From Candidatus Vesicomyidisocius sp. Agig_15_S12 (GTDB lineage Bacteria > Pseudomonadota > Gammaproteobacteria > PS1 > Pseudothioglobaceae): 64,000 nt of DNA. The DNA lies in assembly GCA_021730225.1 (NCBI GenBank), contig CP072532.1:455230-519229 (forward strand), read 5' to 3'. The notes below the pieces were generated by a model. The model made no database searches. It saw nothing but the letters and a program-made list of their open reading frames with translations, and was not told the origin of the DNA. Below, piece by piece: positions 1 to 10,959 of the stretch. Position 1 is the stretch's first letter; each line of letters opens with the position of its first letter. Position numbers and translations under genes: made by a program.

Positions 1-607
1 CTTGATAAGGGGAATAAAAAATAGTTATACCTAAAAATTCAATCGTAACATTTTTTGCTATACCTTTATTGGTTGTTGAATTCAATATGATTTTATCAGC
101 CTTCATTTTCCAATCAGAATTACCTAGTGGGCATAAACTGTAGCTACCTGAGTTGAATATTTGTTCGGTACCATCATGAGTTACAAATTGTGCACGACCA
201 TTTATTTTTAAGTCTGGATAGTAGAATTTTACTTGATTTAGAGTTGTATAAATCATTGTACCTTGTTTTTTAATCATAGCTTTATCACCAGTTAGCATAA
301 GTTCGTTGTTTTGAAATTTAACATAGCCAGTAGCTTTTGATGTTTTGCTAGGTTTGTTAATACTAATTTCATCAGCGCCTAGAAAATAAGTGCTTGAATT
401 TAGTGAAACATTGCCTTTTAAAAAATAACTATCATCTTTATAAATTTCACTATAATTTGCTTGAATATTAAGATCTTTAGTTTTAGTTAAGAGTATTTGT
501 TTTGGGAAAAGTAAGACATTATTTTTACAGTCTAGTATTAAACTTCCAGCACTAATAGTGCTAGATAAAAGAGCAAGTAATAAACAAAGAATTGATTGTT
601 TTTGCAT
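1..607 (-). CDS. lptD: LPS-assembly outer-membrane protein LptD, N-terminal part (cut by window edge)
   Basis: About 202 N-terminal residues are present and the gene runs off the left edge. The ATG at 607 begins a clear Sec signal peptide (MQKQSILCLLLALLSSTISA). What follows is the periplasmic OstA/LptA-like beta-jellyroll domain with the typical alternation of short strands: a region reading FLKGNVSLNSSTYFLGADEI and, near the window edge, an 'AKNVTIEFLGITIFYSPY' segment matching the end of the jellyroll before the barrel. LptD inserts lipopolysaccharide into the outer leaflet together with LptE. The gene is divergent from hflK with a 143-bp spacer. The barrel lies outside the window, so integrity cannot be judged. 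LptA alone is the other possibility, but the conserved 'F.G..IFYSPY' ending favours LptD. Confidence 0.82.
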   Translation of the reverse strand, partial: MQKQSILCLLLALLSSTISAGSLILDCKNNVLLFPKQILLTKTKDLNIQANYSEIYKDDSYFLKGNVSLNSSTYFLGADEISINKPSKTSKATGYVKFQNNELMLTGDKAMIKKQGTMIYTTLNQVKFYYPDLKINGRAQFVTHDGTEQIFNSGSYSLCPLGNSDWKMKADKIILNSTTNKGIAKNVTIEFLGITIFYSPYQ

Positions 608-712
608 AATGATTGTATATTCTTTCAAATGTTGTTATTTTAACATCATATAATCATAATAATAGATTGCCCTATTAGTTACATAAGCTTACTTTAGTTT
701 AGGTAAAATAAC

Positions 713-737
713 TCCAGATTTTAACTATATATCTGGA
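713..737 (+). promoter_or_regulatory. Hairpin in the hflK leader
   Basis: TCCAGAT (713-719) and ATCTGGA (731-737) form a perfect 7-bp inverted repeat with an 11-nt loop, ending 13 nt before the hflK start codon. There is no T-tract, so it is not an obvious terminator. It may affect hflK translation, whose Shine-Dalgarno is weak. Function is inferred only. Confidence 0.3.
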
Positions 738-750
738 CACATAAATTAAA

Positions 751-1920
751 ATGGCTTGGAATGACAATAACAATAAAAATCCTTGGAATGGCAATAATCA
801 AACTCCACCGGAATTAGAGAAAGTAATCAAAGATATGAAAAATAAATTTGGTGGTTTTTTAAATGGTAAGAAATCATCAAATATAATTACACCTAAGATA
901 ACTTCAAATGGCAATTTGAAATATATTTTGATTTTAATTTTATTTATTTGGTTATTATCAGGTATTTATATTATTTCCCCTGCTGAAAAAGGAGTTATAC
1001 TGCGTTTTGGGGCATTTCAAGAAGAAACTTCTCAAGGGCCTCATTGGCATATTCCTTATCCTATTGAAACTTTAAATAGAATTAATGTTGAACAAATTAG
1101 AACGTCTGAAATTGGTTATCGTAATATGATTAATAATAATCGACGTTTTGGTAGTAATGTTTCATCTGAATCTTTAATGTTAACTAAAGATGAAAATATG
1201 ATTGAAGCTAAATTTGCAGTTCAATACAAAATAAATAATGTTCAAGATTATTTATTTAATGTTGTCAAACCAGACACAACACTTCGTCACGTCTCTGAAA
1301 GCGCTATTCGGCAAATTGTTGGTCAAAATACTATGGATTATATCTTAACTGAAGGGCGATCTAGTATTGCTGATGATATTAAAATAAAATCTCAAAGTTT
1401 GCTTGATAAATACAAAACTGGTTTATTAATAACTACAGTTAATATGCAAGATGCTCAACCACCAGAGCAAGTACAATCTGCTTTTTCTGATGCAGTTAAA
1501 GCTCGAGAAGATAAGCAACGCTTAATTAACGAAGCACAAACTTATGCTAATGACATCTTACCTAAATCTCGTGGTAAGGCTGCACGTATGCTTGAGGAGT
1601 CAAAAGCTTATAAATCTGAAATAGTTTCTAAATCAGAAGGTGAAACTTCGCGTTTTAAACAAATTTTAGCTGAGTATGAAAAAGCACCAAAAGTTACTAA
1701 AGAGCGTTTATATCGAGAAACTATGGAAAACGTACTGGCTACTACTAGTAAAGTCTTAGTTGATTCTAAAATGAATAACATAATGTACTTACCTATTGAT
1801 AAGCTTATTAACACTAAGCAAGCAAATGCACAGGTTACTATTCAAGAATCATCAATAAAGCAAAACAATAAAGGTAGTAGTAATGTTAGAGACATTTTCC
1901 GAAATAGAGGAGGCAGATAA
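751..1920 (+). CDS. hflK: FtsH protease modulator HflK
   Basis: 389 residues, slightly short of the roughly 420 of E. coli HflK. The N terminus is Asn/Gly-rich (MAWNDNNNKNPWNGNNQTPP), as is typical of HflK. One transmembrane segment lies at about residues 58-75, followed by the SPFH/band-7 domain starting at SPAEKGVILRFG and a long Ala/Glu/Lys-rich helical region at about 240-320. HflK forms the membrane-anchored HflKC complex around FtsH and limits degradation of membrane proteins. The stop codon overlaps the hflC start by one base, so the two are surely co-translated. The operon order hflK-hflC-hisZ-purA-rnr is standard for many gammaproteobacteria. Confidence 0.95.
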   Translation: MAWNDNNNKNPWNGNNQTPPELEKVIKDMKNKFGGFLNGKKSSNIITPKITSNGNLKYILILILFIWLLSGIYIISPAEKGVILRFGAFQEETSQGPHWHIPYPIETLNRINVEQIRTSEIGYRNMINNNRRFGSNVSSESLMLTKDENMIEAKFAVQYKINNVQDYLFNVVKPDTTLRHVSESAIRQIVGQNTMDYILTEGRSSIADDIKIKSQSLLDKYKTGLLITTVNMQDAQPPEQVQSAFSDAVKAREDKQRLINEAQTYANDILPKSRGKAARMLEESKAYKSEIVSKSEGETSRFKQILAEYEKAPKVTKERLYRETMENVLATTSKVLVDSKMNNIMYLPIDKLINTKQANAQVTIQESSIKQNNKGSSNVRDIFRNRGGR

Positions 1921-2777
1921 TGCAAAAAATAGGTTTAGCACTAATTGCTGTTTTATTTTTAGTATTAAGTTCAGTAGTCTACACAGTTAATGAAACCCAA
2001 ACAGCCATTAAATTACGTTTAGGTGAAATTGTAAGCGTTGAGAAAGTTCCAGGTCTTAAATTCAAAATGCCATTTGTTAATAACATTGTAAAATTTGACA
2101 ATCGTATTCAAACTTTAGATGCGCCATCTGAACGATTTTTAACAGGCGAGAAAAAGAATGTGATTGTCGATTCTTATGTTAAATGGAGAATTGAAGATGC
2201 TGAACAGTTTTATAAATCAACAGGTGGTAACATAGCTAGAACTAATAATCGCCTAGCTCAAATTATTAAAACTGGGCTTAAAAGTGAATTTTCAAAACGT
2301 ACTATTGCTGACGTTGTTTCTGGTGAACGTAGTGAAATTATGGCAAATATTGCCAGACTTGCGAAAAAGGACATTGCTCAATTTGGTATTAAGATTATTG
2401 ATGTTCGCATTAAACGAATTGATTTATCACAAGAGGTATCTAATTCAGTTTATCGTCGTATGCAGGCAGAACGACAAAGAGTAGCTAAAGAATTTAGATC
2501 TAAGGGAGCAGAGAAAGCTGAAATAATTAAGGCAGCAGCTGATAAAAAACGTACTATTATTTTGGCAAATGCTTATCGAGATTCTGAGAAAATTAGAGGT
2601 GAGGGTGATGCTGTTAGTGCAAATAACTACGCAAAAGCCTATAGCAAGAATTCAGATTTTTACGTTTTTTATCGTTCATTAGAGTCGTATAAAAAGTCAT
2701 TTTCCAATCAAGGAAATATTTTAGTTCTTAATCCAAATACGGAATTTTTCCGTTACTTTAATCCACAAATTAAATAA
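1920..2777 (+). CDS. hflC: FtsH protease modulator HflC
   Basis: 285 residues against about 330 in E. coli. A single N-terminal transmembrane helix (residues 4-22) is followed by the SPFH domain (ETQTAIKLRLGEI) and a coiled region rich in Arg/Glu/Ala (about 185-240). It is the partner of HflK in the periplasmic cage that encloses FtsH. The start codon ATG overlaps the hflK TAA by one base. The length deficit appears spread over the protein; the ending 'VLNPNTEFFRYFN' matches the family's usual C-terminal strand. Confidence 0.95.
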   Translation: MQKIGLALIAVLFLVLSSVVYTVNETQTAIKLRLGEIVSVEKVPGLKFKMPFVNNIVKFDNRIQTLDAPSERFLTGEKKNVIVDSYVKWRIEDAEQFYKSTGGNIARTNNRLAQIIKTGLKSEFSKRTIADVVSGERSEIMANIARLAKKDIAQFGIKIIDVRIKRIDLSQEVSNSVYRRMQAERQRVAKEFRSKGAEKAEIIKAAADKKRTIILANAYRDSEKIRGEGDAVSANNYAKAYSKNSDFYVFYRSLESYKKSFSNQGNILVLNPNTEFFRYFNPQIK

Positions 2778-2789
2778 TTAGATACGGGA

Positions 2790-3740
2790 GTGTGGCAATT
2801 GCCTGAAAGTATAGAGGAGCTTACTAATAACCAAGCATTGGTTTTTGAGTCCTTGCGCCGCCATCTTTTAGATTTATATGCTGATAGAGGGTTTGGGTTA
2901 GTTATTCCCCCAATGGTTGAACATGTTAATTCACTTCTACTAACTAATGATGTTGTTGATGAAAGAACATTTAAGTTTTTAGATCCTAATAGTGGTAAAA
3001 TGTTAGGAGTTCATGCTGATATTACTCCGCAAATTGCGCGTATTGATGCTAAACGTGGTAGCGATTCGATTGAAAAATATTGTTATATTAATTCAATTTT
3101 AAAAACTAAAGCAGATGATTTTTACGCATCACGCTCTCCTATTCAGGCAGGAGCTGAGCTTTATGGTTCAAATGCAACTGAATCTGATGTTGAGGTAATC
3201 GAATTAATGTTAGAAAGCTTAAAGCTATTATCAATTGATTCAGTCATACTTATCTTGGGTAATGTTGCTATTTTTGATTCTTTAACAGAACAAGAGAATA
3301 TATCAATACAAGAAGTAGCACATTTGAGAGCTATTTTCTCACGTCGATCAACACCAGATTTAGCTGTATTCTTAAATAATAACACGCTTAAAAATGCTGA
3401 TTTATTTATTCATTTGATAAAACTAGAGGGAGGTTCTGATATTCTAGATAAGGCGTTGATAATATTTGGCCATTTTGAACAAGCTAGAATAGCTATTGAA
3501 GATTTAATTATCATTGACAAACAGCTTCTTGAAAAGGGTATTAAAGCTATTTTTGATCTTAGCGAATTACAGGCCTATGAATACCATACAGGGGTTGTGT
3601 TTTCAGCTTATAATAAAAATTATTCTAAAGCTTTAGCGCAAGGTGGTCGTTATAACGATATTGGTAAGTCTTTTGGAAAATCAAGGGCAGCTACTGGCTT
3701 TTCGTTTGATTTGAAATTCTTATCTCAAAGTCATTTTTAA
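2790..3740 (+). CDS. hisZ: ATP phosphoribosyltransferase regulatory subunit HisZ, C-terminally short
   Basis: The protein is a class-II aminoacyl-tRNA-synthetase (HisRS) paralogue that activates short-form HisG in histidine synthesis. The GTG start at 2790 lies 12 bp after hflC. HisRS-like motifs are visible: GFGLVIPPMVEH near residue 30, the ADITPQIAR motif 2 region near 76-84, and the late AQGGRYNDIGKSFGKSRAATGF block near residues 283-304. It ends about ten residues after that block, at 316 residues, whereas many gammaproteobacterial HisZ proteins continue to about 380-395. The missing part would be the C-terminal domain. The stop is clean and purA follows after 26 bp, so this looks like a tolerated truncation. 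Confidence 0.88.
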   Translation: MWQLPESIEELTNNQALVFESLRRHLLDLYADRGFGLVIPPMVEHVNSLLLTNDVVDERTFKFLDPNSGKMLGVHADITPQIARIDAKRGSDSIEKYCYINSILKTKADDFYASRSPIQAGAELYGSNATESDVEVIELMLESLKLLSIDSVILILGNVAIFDSLTEQENISIQEVAHLRAIFSRRSTPDLAVFLNNNTLKNADLFIHLIKLEGGSDILDKALIIFGHFEQARIAIEDLIIIDKQLLEKGIKAIFDLSELQAYEYHTGVVFSAYNKNYSKALAQGGRYNDIGKSFGKSRAATGFSFDLKFLSQSHF

Positions 3741-3754
3741 AAAATATTAAATAG

Positions 3755-5083
<1,329 letters not shown>

Positions 5084-5086
5084 TTA

Positions 5087-7204
5087 ATGTCAGATCCTCA
5101 TTATAAAAGAGAGTCAAAAAAGTATGACAACTCAATTCCTTCAAGAAAATATATCCTTAGTTTTTTTGAAAAAAAATCACGTACACTACATGAATTATAT
5201 GATTTATTAACTATTGATTATCGCCAAAAAAAACCTCTATCGCACCGTCTTACAGCTATGGTTCGTGATCAACAGCTTAATTTCGATCAACATGGTATGT
5301 ACCATAAATTTAGTGCTAAAAATGGTGTGATAACTGGAAGGGTGATTGCCAATCCTAAAGGTTTTGGTTTTATTACGTTAGACAAAGGTGGTAAAGACTT
5401 AAGACTCTCATTAAAACAAATGCAATTAGTCTTTCATGGTGATAAAGTACAAGCACGATTACTTAATCAACGTGGTGATGCACAAATTATCAAAGTTATC
5501 AAAAGCATTAAAACTGTAGTGGGACGTTTACATCTTGAAAAAAAATGTGCTTATGTTGTAGTTGATGATAAACGTATTAAGAATAATATTAGTATTTTTA
5601 ATATTAATAAAGAACACCAAGATAAACAAATTGTAATTGTTAAAATTACTAGATCCCCAACTTTGAAAAGCCTAGCAATAGGTGAAATTATTCAAATCTT
5701 GGGTGTCTACATGGATGAAGGAATCGAGACAGATTCTGCTCTTTATCGAAATAGTATTCCTGTTGATTTTTCACTAGGAGCATTTGAACAAACCTCTAAA
5801 TTACCAATTGTAGTTACTGATTCTGATAAAAAAGGTCGAATTGATATCACTAAAATGAAGCTAGTTACCATTGATGGTGAAGATTCTCGTGATTTTGACG
5901 ATGCTGTGTATGCACAAGTCACTAGAAAAGGTTGGAAACTAATTGTCGCTATTGCTGATGTATCACATTATGTAAAAGAAGGATCAGATTTAGATAAAGA
6001 CGCTTTTGATCGTGGTAATTCGGTATATTTTCCACGCCGTGTTGTGCCAATGTTACCTGAAATTTTATCAAATGGCTTATGTTCGATCAATCCTGGTGTT
6101 GAACGATTATGTATGACTTGTGAGATGAATATTGATACTCATGGCAACCTATTAGATTATAAGTTTTATCCTGCTATTATGTTCTCACATGCTCGATTAA
6201 CGTACACTAAAGTTAATCAAATTTTAAAGCATCATGATACTAATTTAACCCAGTACTATGCACCAGTAATGAACAATTTAAACGCATTATATAACTTATA
6301 CAAATCACTTAGAACTTCCAGGATTAAACGTGGAGTAATGGATTTTGATCGTATTGAATCACAAATTTTATTTAAAAATAATGGTAAAATTTCTAATATT
6401 GTTGATCGTTCTCGTAACGATGCCCATAAACTGATTGAAGAATGTATGCTAATGGCTAATCAAGCAAGTGCAAAATTTTTAAATCATCATAATGAAGATT
6501 TTTTATATCGGATTCATCCAAAACCTACAGCTGAAAAAGTAGAGGTTACTCGTCAATTTTTAACTGCTATTGGCTTAACACTTGAAGGTGGCATACAACC
6601 AGAATCTAAAGATTTTGCTAAAGTTCTTGAAGATTCTAAAGGTAGAAATGATGAAAATATAATCAAAACCATTGTGTTGCGCACAATGAAACAAGCTGTT
6701 TACACCCCTACCAATGAAGGTCACTTTGGCTTAGCATTTGAAGACTACACCCACTTTACATCACCAATTAGACGTTACCCTGATCTTCTAGTACATCGCG
6801 CTATTAAACGTGTTTTAGGCAAAAAAGGTAAGAAACCAAGTAAAAAAATGTTTGAATTTGGTGCACATCTATCTATGACTGAACGTCGTGCAGATGATGC
6901 TTCACGTGATGTTGAACAGTGGTTAAAATGTGAATATATGCTTGATAAGATAGGAGATCGATTTAATGGTGTTATTTCTGGTATTGCTAGTTTTGGCATT
7001 TTCATTGAACTTACTGATATCTTTGTCGAAGGTATGATTCCTTTGTGTGACATGAAAGATGATTATTATGTTTTCGATAACATTAACCAGCAACTCAAAG
7101 GAGAACTTACTGGTAAAGTTTATCAATTAGGAAGTACTATCAAAATCCAAGTTACCTCTGTTAATCTTGATAATAGACAAATAATGTTTTCTCCTATAGA
7201 ATAA
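5087..7204 (+). CDS. rnr: Ribonuclease R (3'-5' exoribonuclease)
   Basis: 705 residues against about 810 in E. coli. An N-terminal winged-helix-like segment (about 18-75) is followed by cold-shock domains (VTGRVIANPKGFGFITLD-type motif near 80-100). The RNB catalytic domain has DSRDFDD at 266-272 carrying the Mg-binding aspartates. A C-terminal S1 domain (FNGVISGIASFGIFIEL onward) completes it. The protein stops right at the end of S1, so the Lys-rich tail found in E. coli RNase R is absent. It degrades structured RNA and takes part in rRNA quality control. It is the last gene of the hflK operon and converges on ilvD. Confidence 0.96.
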   Translation: MSDPHYKRESKKYDNSIPSRKYILSFFEKKSRTLHELYDLLTIDYRQKKPLSHRLTAMVRDQQLNFDQHGMYHKFSAKNGVITGRVIANPKGFGFITLDKGGKDLRLSLKQMQLVFHGDKVQARLLNQRGDAQIIKVIKSIKTVVGRLHLEKKCAYVVVDDKRIKNNISIFNINKEHQDKQIVIVKITRSPTLKSLAIGEIIQILGVYMDEGIETDSALYRNSIPVDFSLGAFEQTSKLPIVVTDSDKKGRIDITKMKLVTIDGEDSRDFDDAVYAQVTRKGWKLIVAIADVSHYVKEGSDLDKDAFDRGNSVYFPRRVVPMLPEILSNGLCSINPGVERLCMTCEMNIDTHGNLLDYKFYPAIMFSHARLTYTKVNQILKHHDTNLTQYYAPVMNNLNALYNLYKSLRTSRIKRGVMDFDRIESQILFKNNGKISNIVDRSRNDAHKLIEECMLMANQASAKFLNHHNEDFLYRIHPKPTAEKVEVTRQFLTAIGLTLEGGIQPESKDFAKVLEDSKGRNDENIIKTIVLRTMKQAVYTPTNEGHFGLAFEDYTHFTSPIRRYPDLLVHRAIKRVLGKKGKKPSKKMFEFGAHLSMTERRADDASRDVEQWLKCEYMLDKIGDRFNGVISGIASFGIFIELTDIFVEGMIPLCDMKDDYYVFDNINQQLKGELTGKVYQLGSTIKIQVTSVNLDNRQIMFSPIE

Positions 7205-7275
7205 GAGAATAATACTAAAATTTCTATAAAATATTTATTTATTCATTAATAACATTAAAGATAAATAAGTATTAG

Positions 7276-8940
7276 TTAATCAGTAACTGCACCTTCAGAA
7301 GCAGATTTGACTAATTTTGAAAATTTTGCTAATACACCTTTAGTATAGTTTGGTTTAGGTTGCGTCCATTTGGATAAGCGTTTATCAATAATAGCTTGAT
7401 CAACTAATAGTTCTAAAACATTATTTTTTGCATCAATCATAATTTCATCGCCATCTTCAACCACTGCTAGCACTCCACCTTTAAAGGCTTCAGGAGTGAT
7501 ATGACCGACTACAAAACCATGTGTACCGCCAGAAAAGCGCCCATCAGTAATAAGTGCAATTTTACCACCTAATCCTTTTCCCATAATTGCAGAAGTAGGA
7601 GCAAGCATTTCACGCATACCAGGACCACCAACAGGACCTTCGTAACGAATAACGATAACATTACCTGCTTTTATTTGGTCATTTAAAATAGCCTTAAGAG
7701 CTCCTTCTTCATGAGAAAAACATTTAGCTGTACCTTTGAAACTTGAACCTTCTTTACCAGTAATTTTTGCCACAGCACCATCAATTGCAAGGTTACCTCG
7801 TAAAATTCTAAGATGTGAATCTTTCTTTATTGGATTATCTAATGTTCTAATAATTTCTTGGGAATCAGAATACGATTTAACATTTTCTAAATTTTTAGCT
7901 AAAGTTTTTCCTGTTACTGTTATACAATCCCCATGTAACAGTCCTGCATCAAGTAGCATTTTCATTAGTGGTAATGTACCACCAATTTCAACTAATTCAC
8001 TCATCATATATTTACCTGATGGTTTAAGATCAGCAATAACAGGTACTTTTTTACCAATGCGAGTAAAGTCATCAATTTTAAGATTAACTTCAGCGGCATT
8101 TGCCATGGCAATTAAATGCAATACAGCATTGGTTGAGCCCCCTAGTGCAATAATTACAGTGATAGCGTTTTCGAATGCTTTCATAGTCATTATATCACGT
8201 GGTTTAATATCTTTATTTAATAAAACAAGAACAGCTTCTCCAGCTTGGATACAATCATCATTTTTATCATCTGATATAGCATTTTGTGCACTGGAATTGG
8301 GTAAACTCATACCTAACGCTTCAATTGCTGATGCCATAGTATTAGCAGTGTACATACCGCCACAAGAACCTGGACCAGTAATGGCAGTTTTTTCAATATT
8401 TTCTAGCTCAATTTCATCAATTTCATGGTTAGAAAATTGGCCAACCGCTTCGAAAACACTAACCACATCTGTATGATTTTTACCCGGTTGAATAGTACCG
8501 CCATAAACAAAAATACTGGGGCGGTTAAGACGTGCTAAGCCAATAATACAACCAGGCATATTTTTATCACAACCGCCAATAGCAACCACACCATCAAATC
8601 CTTGACAACCAACAACTGTTTCAATTGAATCGGCAATGACTTCACGTGATACTAAAGAATATTTCATACCTTCAGAGCCCATAGAAATACCATCTGATAT
8701 GGTAATGGTGTTAAAAATAACACCTTTACCACCTGCGTTGTTTATCCCTTTTTCTGCTTTGTCAGCCAATTTATTAATATGCATATTACATGGTGTTACC
8801 ATTGACCAAGTACTTGCTATACCAACCTGGGGTTTGCTAAAATCCTCCTTTTTAAAACCAATAGGATAAAGCATAGCACGACTTGGTGCGCGTTCAAATC
8901 CATCAACAACTTGTGAGGAATATTTTCTTGGGATGCACAT
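7276..8940 (-). CDS. ilvD: Dihydroxy-acid dehydratase
   Basis: 554 residues, full length for the 550-560-residue IlvD subtype. Cluster-ligand cysteines sit at about residue 50 (TPCNMHIN), 124 ([10 protein letters not shown]) and 193 ([15 protein letters not shown]). The GRFSGGTHG block near the C terminus is intact. The enzyme dehydrates 2,3-dihydroxy-isovalerate and -methylvalerate in valine, leucine and isoleucine synthesis. It converges with rnr and is divergent from the GNAT gene at 9017 with a 76-bp spacer. Retention suggests the organism makes its own branched-chain amino acids. Confidence 0.98.
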   Translation of the reverse strand: MCIPRKYSSQVVDGFERAPSRAMLYPIGFKKEDFSKPQVGIASTWSMVTPCNMHINKLADKAEKGINNAGGKGVIFNTITISDGISMGSEGMKYSLVSREVIADSIETVVGCQGFDGVVAIGGCDKNMPGCIIGLARLNRPSIFVYGGTIQPGKNHTDVVSVFEAVGQFSNHEIDEIELENIEKTAITGPGSCGGMYTANTMASAIEALGMSLPNSSAQNAISDDKNDDCIQAGEAVLVLLNKDIKPRDIMTMKAFENAITVIIALGGSTNAVLHLIAMANAAEVNLKIDDFTRIGKKVPVIADLKPSGKYMMSELVEIGGTLPLMKMLLDAGLLHGDCITVTGKTLAKNLENVKSYSDSQEIIRTLDNPIKKDSHLRILRGNLAIDGAVAKITGKEGSSFKGTAKCFSHEEGALKAILNDQIKAGNVIVIRYEGPVGGPGMREMLAPTSAIMGKGLGGKIALITDGRFSGGTHGFVVGHITPEAFKGGVLAVVEDGDEIMIDAKNNVLELLVDQAIIDKRLSKWTQPKPNYTKGVLAKFSKLVKSASEGAVTD

Positions 8941-9016
8941 AATTTTTTATATCCAAAAATAAAGATTAAATTTTAGACTAAAATTGATATTTTAGTAAAC
9001 ATTTTAACCATTTAGC

Positions 9017-9442
9017 TTGATTAAAGCCGAACAAATTCTAACTCTAGTTAGACCTTTTTCTGAGGAAGGTAAAATATTGATTAGAACTGAGGCACAAATT
9101 AATGAAAATATTGGAGATTTTGTTTATTTGACAGACAACAATCAATTGATTGCTTGTGCAGGACTTAAAGATTGTAAAGAGGACAATATGGGAGAAATTT
9201 ACTCATTAGCAGTATCTAAAAAAGTACAAAAAACAGGGTTATCTTTAAAGTTACTTGAAAAAATTATGTTTAAAGCAAAAGCTAAAAAATTTTCCAAGGT
9301 TTTTGCATTAACTAAACATAGCACAGATTGGTTTATTAAACATGGTTTTATCCAAATGAGCATTATTAATTTACCCCAAAAACATCAAGCTTTATTTAAT
9401 CAAGAACGTAATTCATCAATTTTTTTTAAAAATGTTAATTAA
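9017..9442 (+). CDS. Stand-alone ArgA-type N-acetylglutamate synthase GNAT domain
   Basis: 141 residues. The whole protein aligns by eye with the C-terminal acetyltransferase half of ArgA: LVRPFSEEGKILIRTEAQI, the acetyl-CoA region GEIYSLAVSKKVQKTGLSLKL, the HSTDWFIKHGF motif and the terminal LFNQERNSSIFFK, which matches ArgA's 'LYN.QR.S..' ending. The amino-acid-kinase (arginine-binding) half is absent. The start is an inferred TTG at 9017 with no strong ribosome-binding site; no in-frame ATG precedes the conserved region. It overlaps rnt by 11 bp. I infer a short-form N-acetylglutamate synthase lacking the regulatory domain, but another GNAT substrate is possible. Confidence 0.75.
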   Translation: MIKAEQILTLVRPFSEEGKILIRTEAQINENIGDFVYLTDNNQLIACAGLKDCKEDNMGEIYSLAVSKKVQKTGLSLKLLEKIMFKAKAKKFSKVFALTKHSTDWFIKHGFIQMSIINLPQKHQALFNQERNSSIFFKNVN

Positions 9443-10013
9443 AGATAGAATTCGTGGTTATTTACCAGTAGTTATTGACATTGAAACAGGTGGTTTTAAC
9501 GATAAAACTGATGCAATATTGGAAATTTGCACCATTATAATTGGCATTGATAGAATGAATAATTTATACCCAAAAAAGCCACAACATTTTCACATTGAAC
9601 CATTTAAAGGAAGCATATTAGAACCTAGTGCGATAAAATTTAATAGTATTGATGTTGATAATCCATTTAGAATGGCAGTTAAAGAAGCTGATGCTATTAA
9701 GCAAATTTATACCAAGATATATACAGAACTCAAACAAAAAGACTGTACTCGTGCTATTTTAGTGGGACATAATGCCTTCTTTGATTTAGGTTTTTTACGT
9801 GCTGCAACTAATAGATGTAAACTTAAAAGCCCTTTTCATCAATTTTCAACCTTAGATACGGTTAGTTTATCAGCCTTATGCTATGGTGAAACGGTATTGG
9901 CTAAAGCCATACGTAAGGCTAATATTGAGTGGGATGATACTTATGCGCATTCTGCACTATATGATACACAAAAAACAGCTGAACTATTTTGTAAAGTTTT
10001 TAATACACAATAA
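9432..10013 (+). CDS. rnt: Ribonuclease T
   Basis: 193 residues; E. coli RNase T has 215. It is a DEDDh exonuclease: Exo I is VVIDIETGGFN at about 14-24 with the catalytic D and E, Exo II is HNAFFDLGFL at about 115-124, and Exo III is HSALYDTQKTAELF near 174-187 with catalytic His and Asp. It trims 3' ends of tRNAs and other stable RNAs. The ATG lies inside the 3' end of the GNAT gene, indicating translational coupling. Confidence 0.95.
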   Translation: MLIKDRIRGYLPVVIDIETGGFNDKTDAILEICTIIIGIDRMNNLYPKKPQHFHIEPFKGSILEPSAIKFNSIDVDNPFRMAVKEADAIKQIYTKIYTELKQKDCTRAILVGHNAFFDLGFLRAATNRCKLKSPFHQFSTLDTVSLSALCYGETVLAKAIRKANIEWDDTYAHSALYDTQKTAELFCKVFNTQ

Positions 10014-10247
10014 AGTTAAATCAAGTACTTTGAATAATCATTACACGTTATTGAACTTTTGTATTTGTTTAAATATACTTTAAATGCACTTTATTAACAA
10101 AGATTCAATTTTTGAACTTGTATCATAACACGCCCCCTATCATATGAAATATTATTTATAATATACGTAAGATCAAGATCAAAATTAGAAGTTAAAAATT
10201 CTCATAAGTCAAAATTAATTAATTTTTAATTTACCAAATCATTGCAT

Positions 10248-10253
10248 TATAAT
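10248..10253 (+). promoter_or_regulatory. Candidate -10 box for the dUTPase gene
   Basis: A perfect TATAAT lies about 38 bp before the dUTPase start, inside a 277-bp gap in which I see no gene. The matching -35 region (around 10225) is poor. An AAGGG Shine-Dalgarno-like stretch precedes the ATG at 10291. Confidence 0.35.
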
Positions 10254-10290
10254 CCTTGATAATTTTTAATATTATTGTAAGGGTTTATCA

Positions 10291-10959
10291 ATGAGTAAAA
10301 TTAAGCAAATGTTTGAATTACAAAAGCAGTTAAATAACAATACTAATGGTGTACAGTGGACTGATGGTATAACAAAAGACGGGCGTTATATTTCTTGGTT
10401 ACGTTGTATTTATATGGAAGCTACTGAGGCAATTAATTCGTTTAATTGGAAACACTGGAAAGATATTAAAAAGGAGCATGATTTAGATAATTCTAAAGTT
10501 GAGTTAGTTGATATTTGGCATTTTATTATGTCTGAAGCTATTCATTTTGGTGATACTCAATTTGCTCATAATTATGAAAATATAAAACCAGAAAGGGAAG
10601 TAAATCCAGAACTTGTGATAGAAATTTTAGAAAAACTAGTAGCCGTAGCAAGTAGTGCTAATGTAAATAAATCACAAAATGCTTTATATGAAATAACAGG
10701 GCTTTTTTTTAAAGCGTTAACAACAATGAGTATGGATATATCAGAACTCTATAAACTCTATCTTGTCAAAAATCAACTTAATATCTTTAGACAGAAACAT
10801 GGTTATAAGGAAGGCACTTATATTAAGTTTTGGGGCGTAGAGGAAGACAACGTTGTCGCCTTTCGTATAATGGAAAAATATCCAGATTTAATGCCAGAAC
10901 AATTATATAAAAAATTAGAGAAAGAATACAACATTCATAATGTTATACTTAATAAATAA
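10291..10959 (+). CDS. Dimeric all-alpha dUTPase (dUTP diphosphatase)
   Basis: 222 residues. The all-alpha NTP-pyrophosphohydrolase signature is plain: MEATEAINSFNWKHWK (about 45-60, first Glu pair) and KVELVDIWHFIMSEA (about 73-87, second E..D metal motif). This is the dUTPase_2/MazG-related family known from trypanosomatids, Campylobacter and some gammaproteobacteria. It is unrelated to the trimeric Dut of E. coli. It hydrolyses dUTP to dUMP, preventing uracil incorporation and feeding dTMP synthesis. It is monocistronic and lies next to the nrd operon. Confidence 0.85.
   Translation: MSKIKQMFELQKQLNNNTNGVQWTDGITKDGRYISWLRCIYMEATEAINSFNWKHWKDIKKEHDLDNSKVELVDIWHFIMSEAIHFGDTQFAHNYENIKPEREVNPELVIEILEKLVAVASSANVNKSQNALYEITGLFFKALTTMSMDISELYKLYLVKNQLNIFRQKHGYKEGTYIKFWGVEEDNVVAFRIMEKYPDLMPEQLYKKLEKEYNIHNVILNK

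Noticed and set aside
7205-7275. Possible terminator between rnr and ilvD
   Set aside because: Only weak AT-only pairing (TTATTTAT/ATAAATAA) with mismatches; it is not distinguishable from background in such AT-rich DNA.
7736-8476. 246-codon plus-strand frame inside ilvD
   Set aside because: It is antisense to a fully conserved ilvD with no family resemblance of its own.
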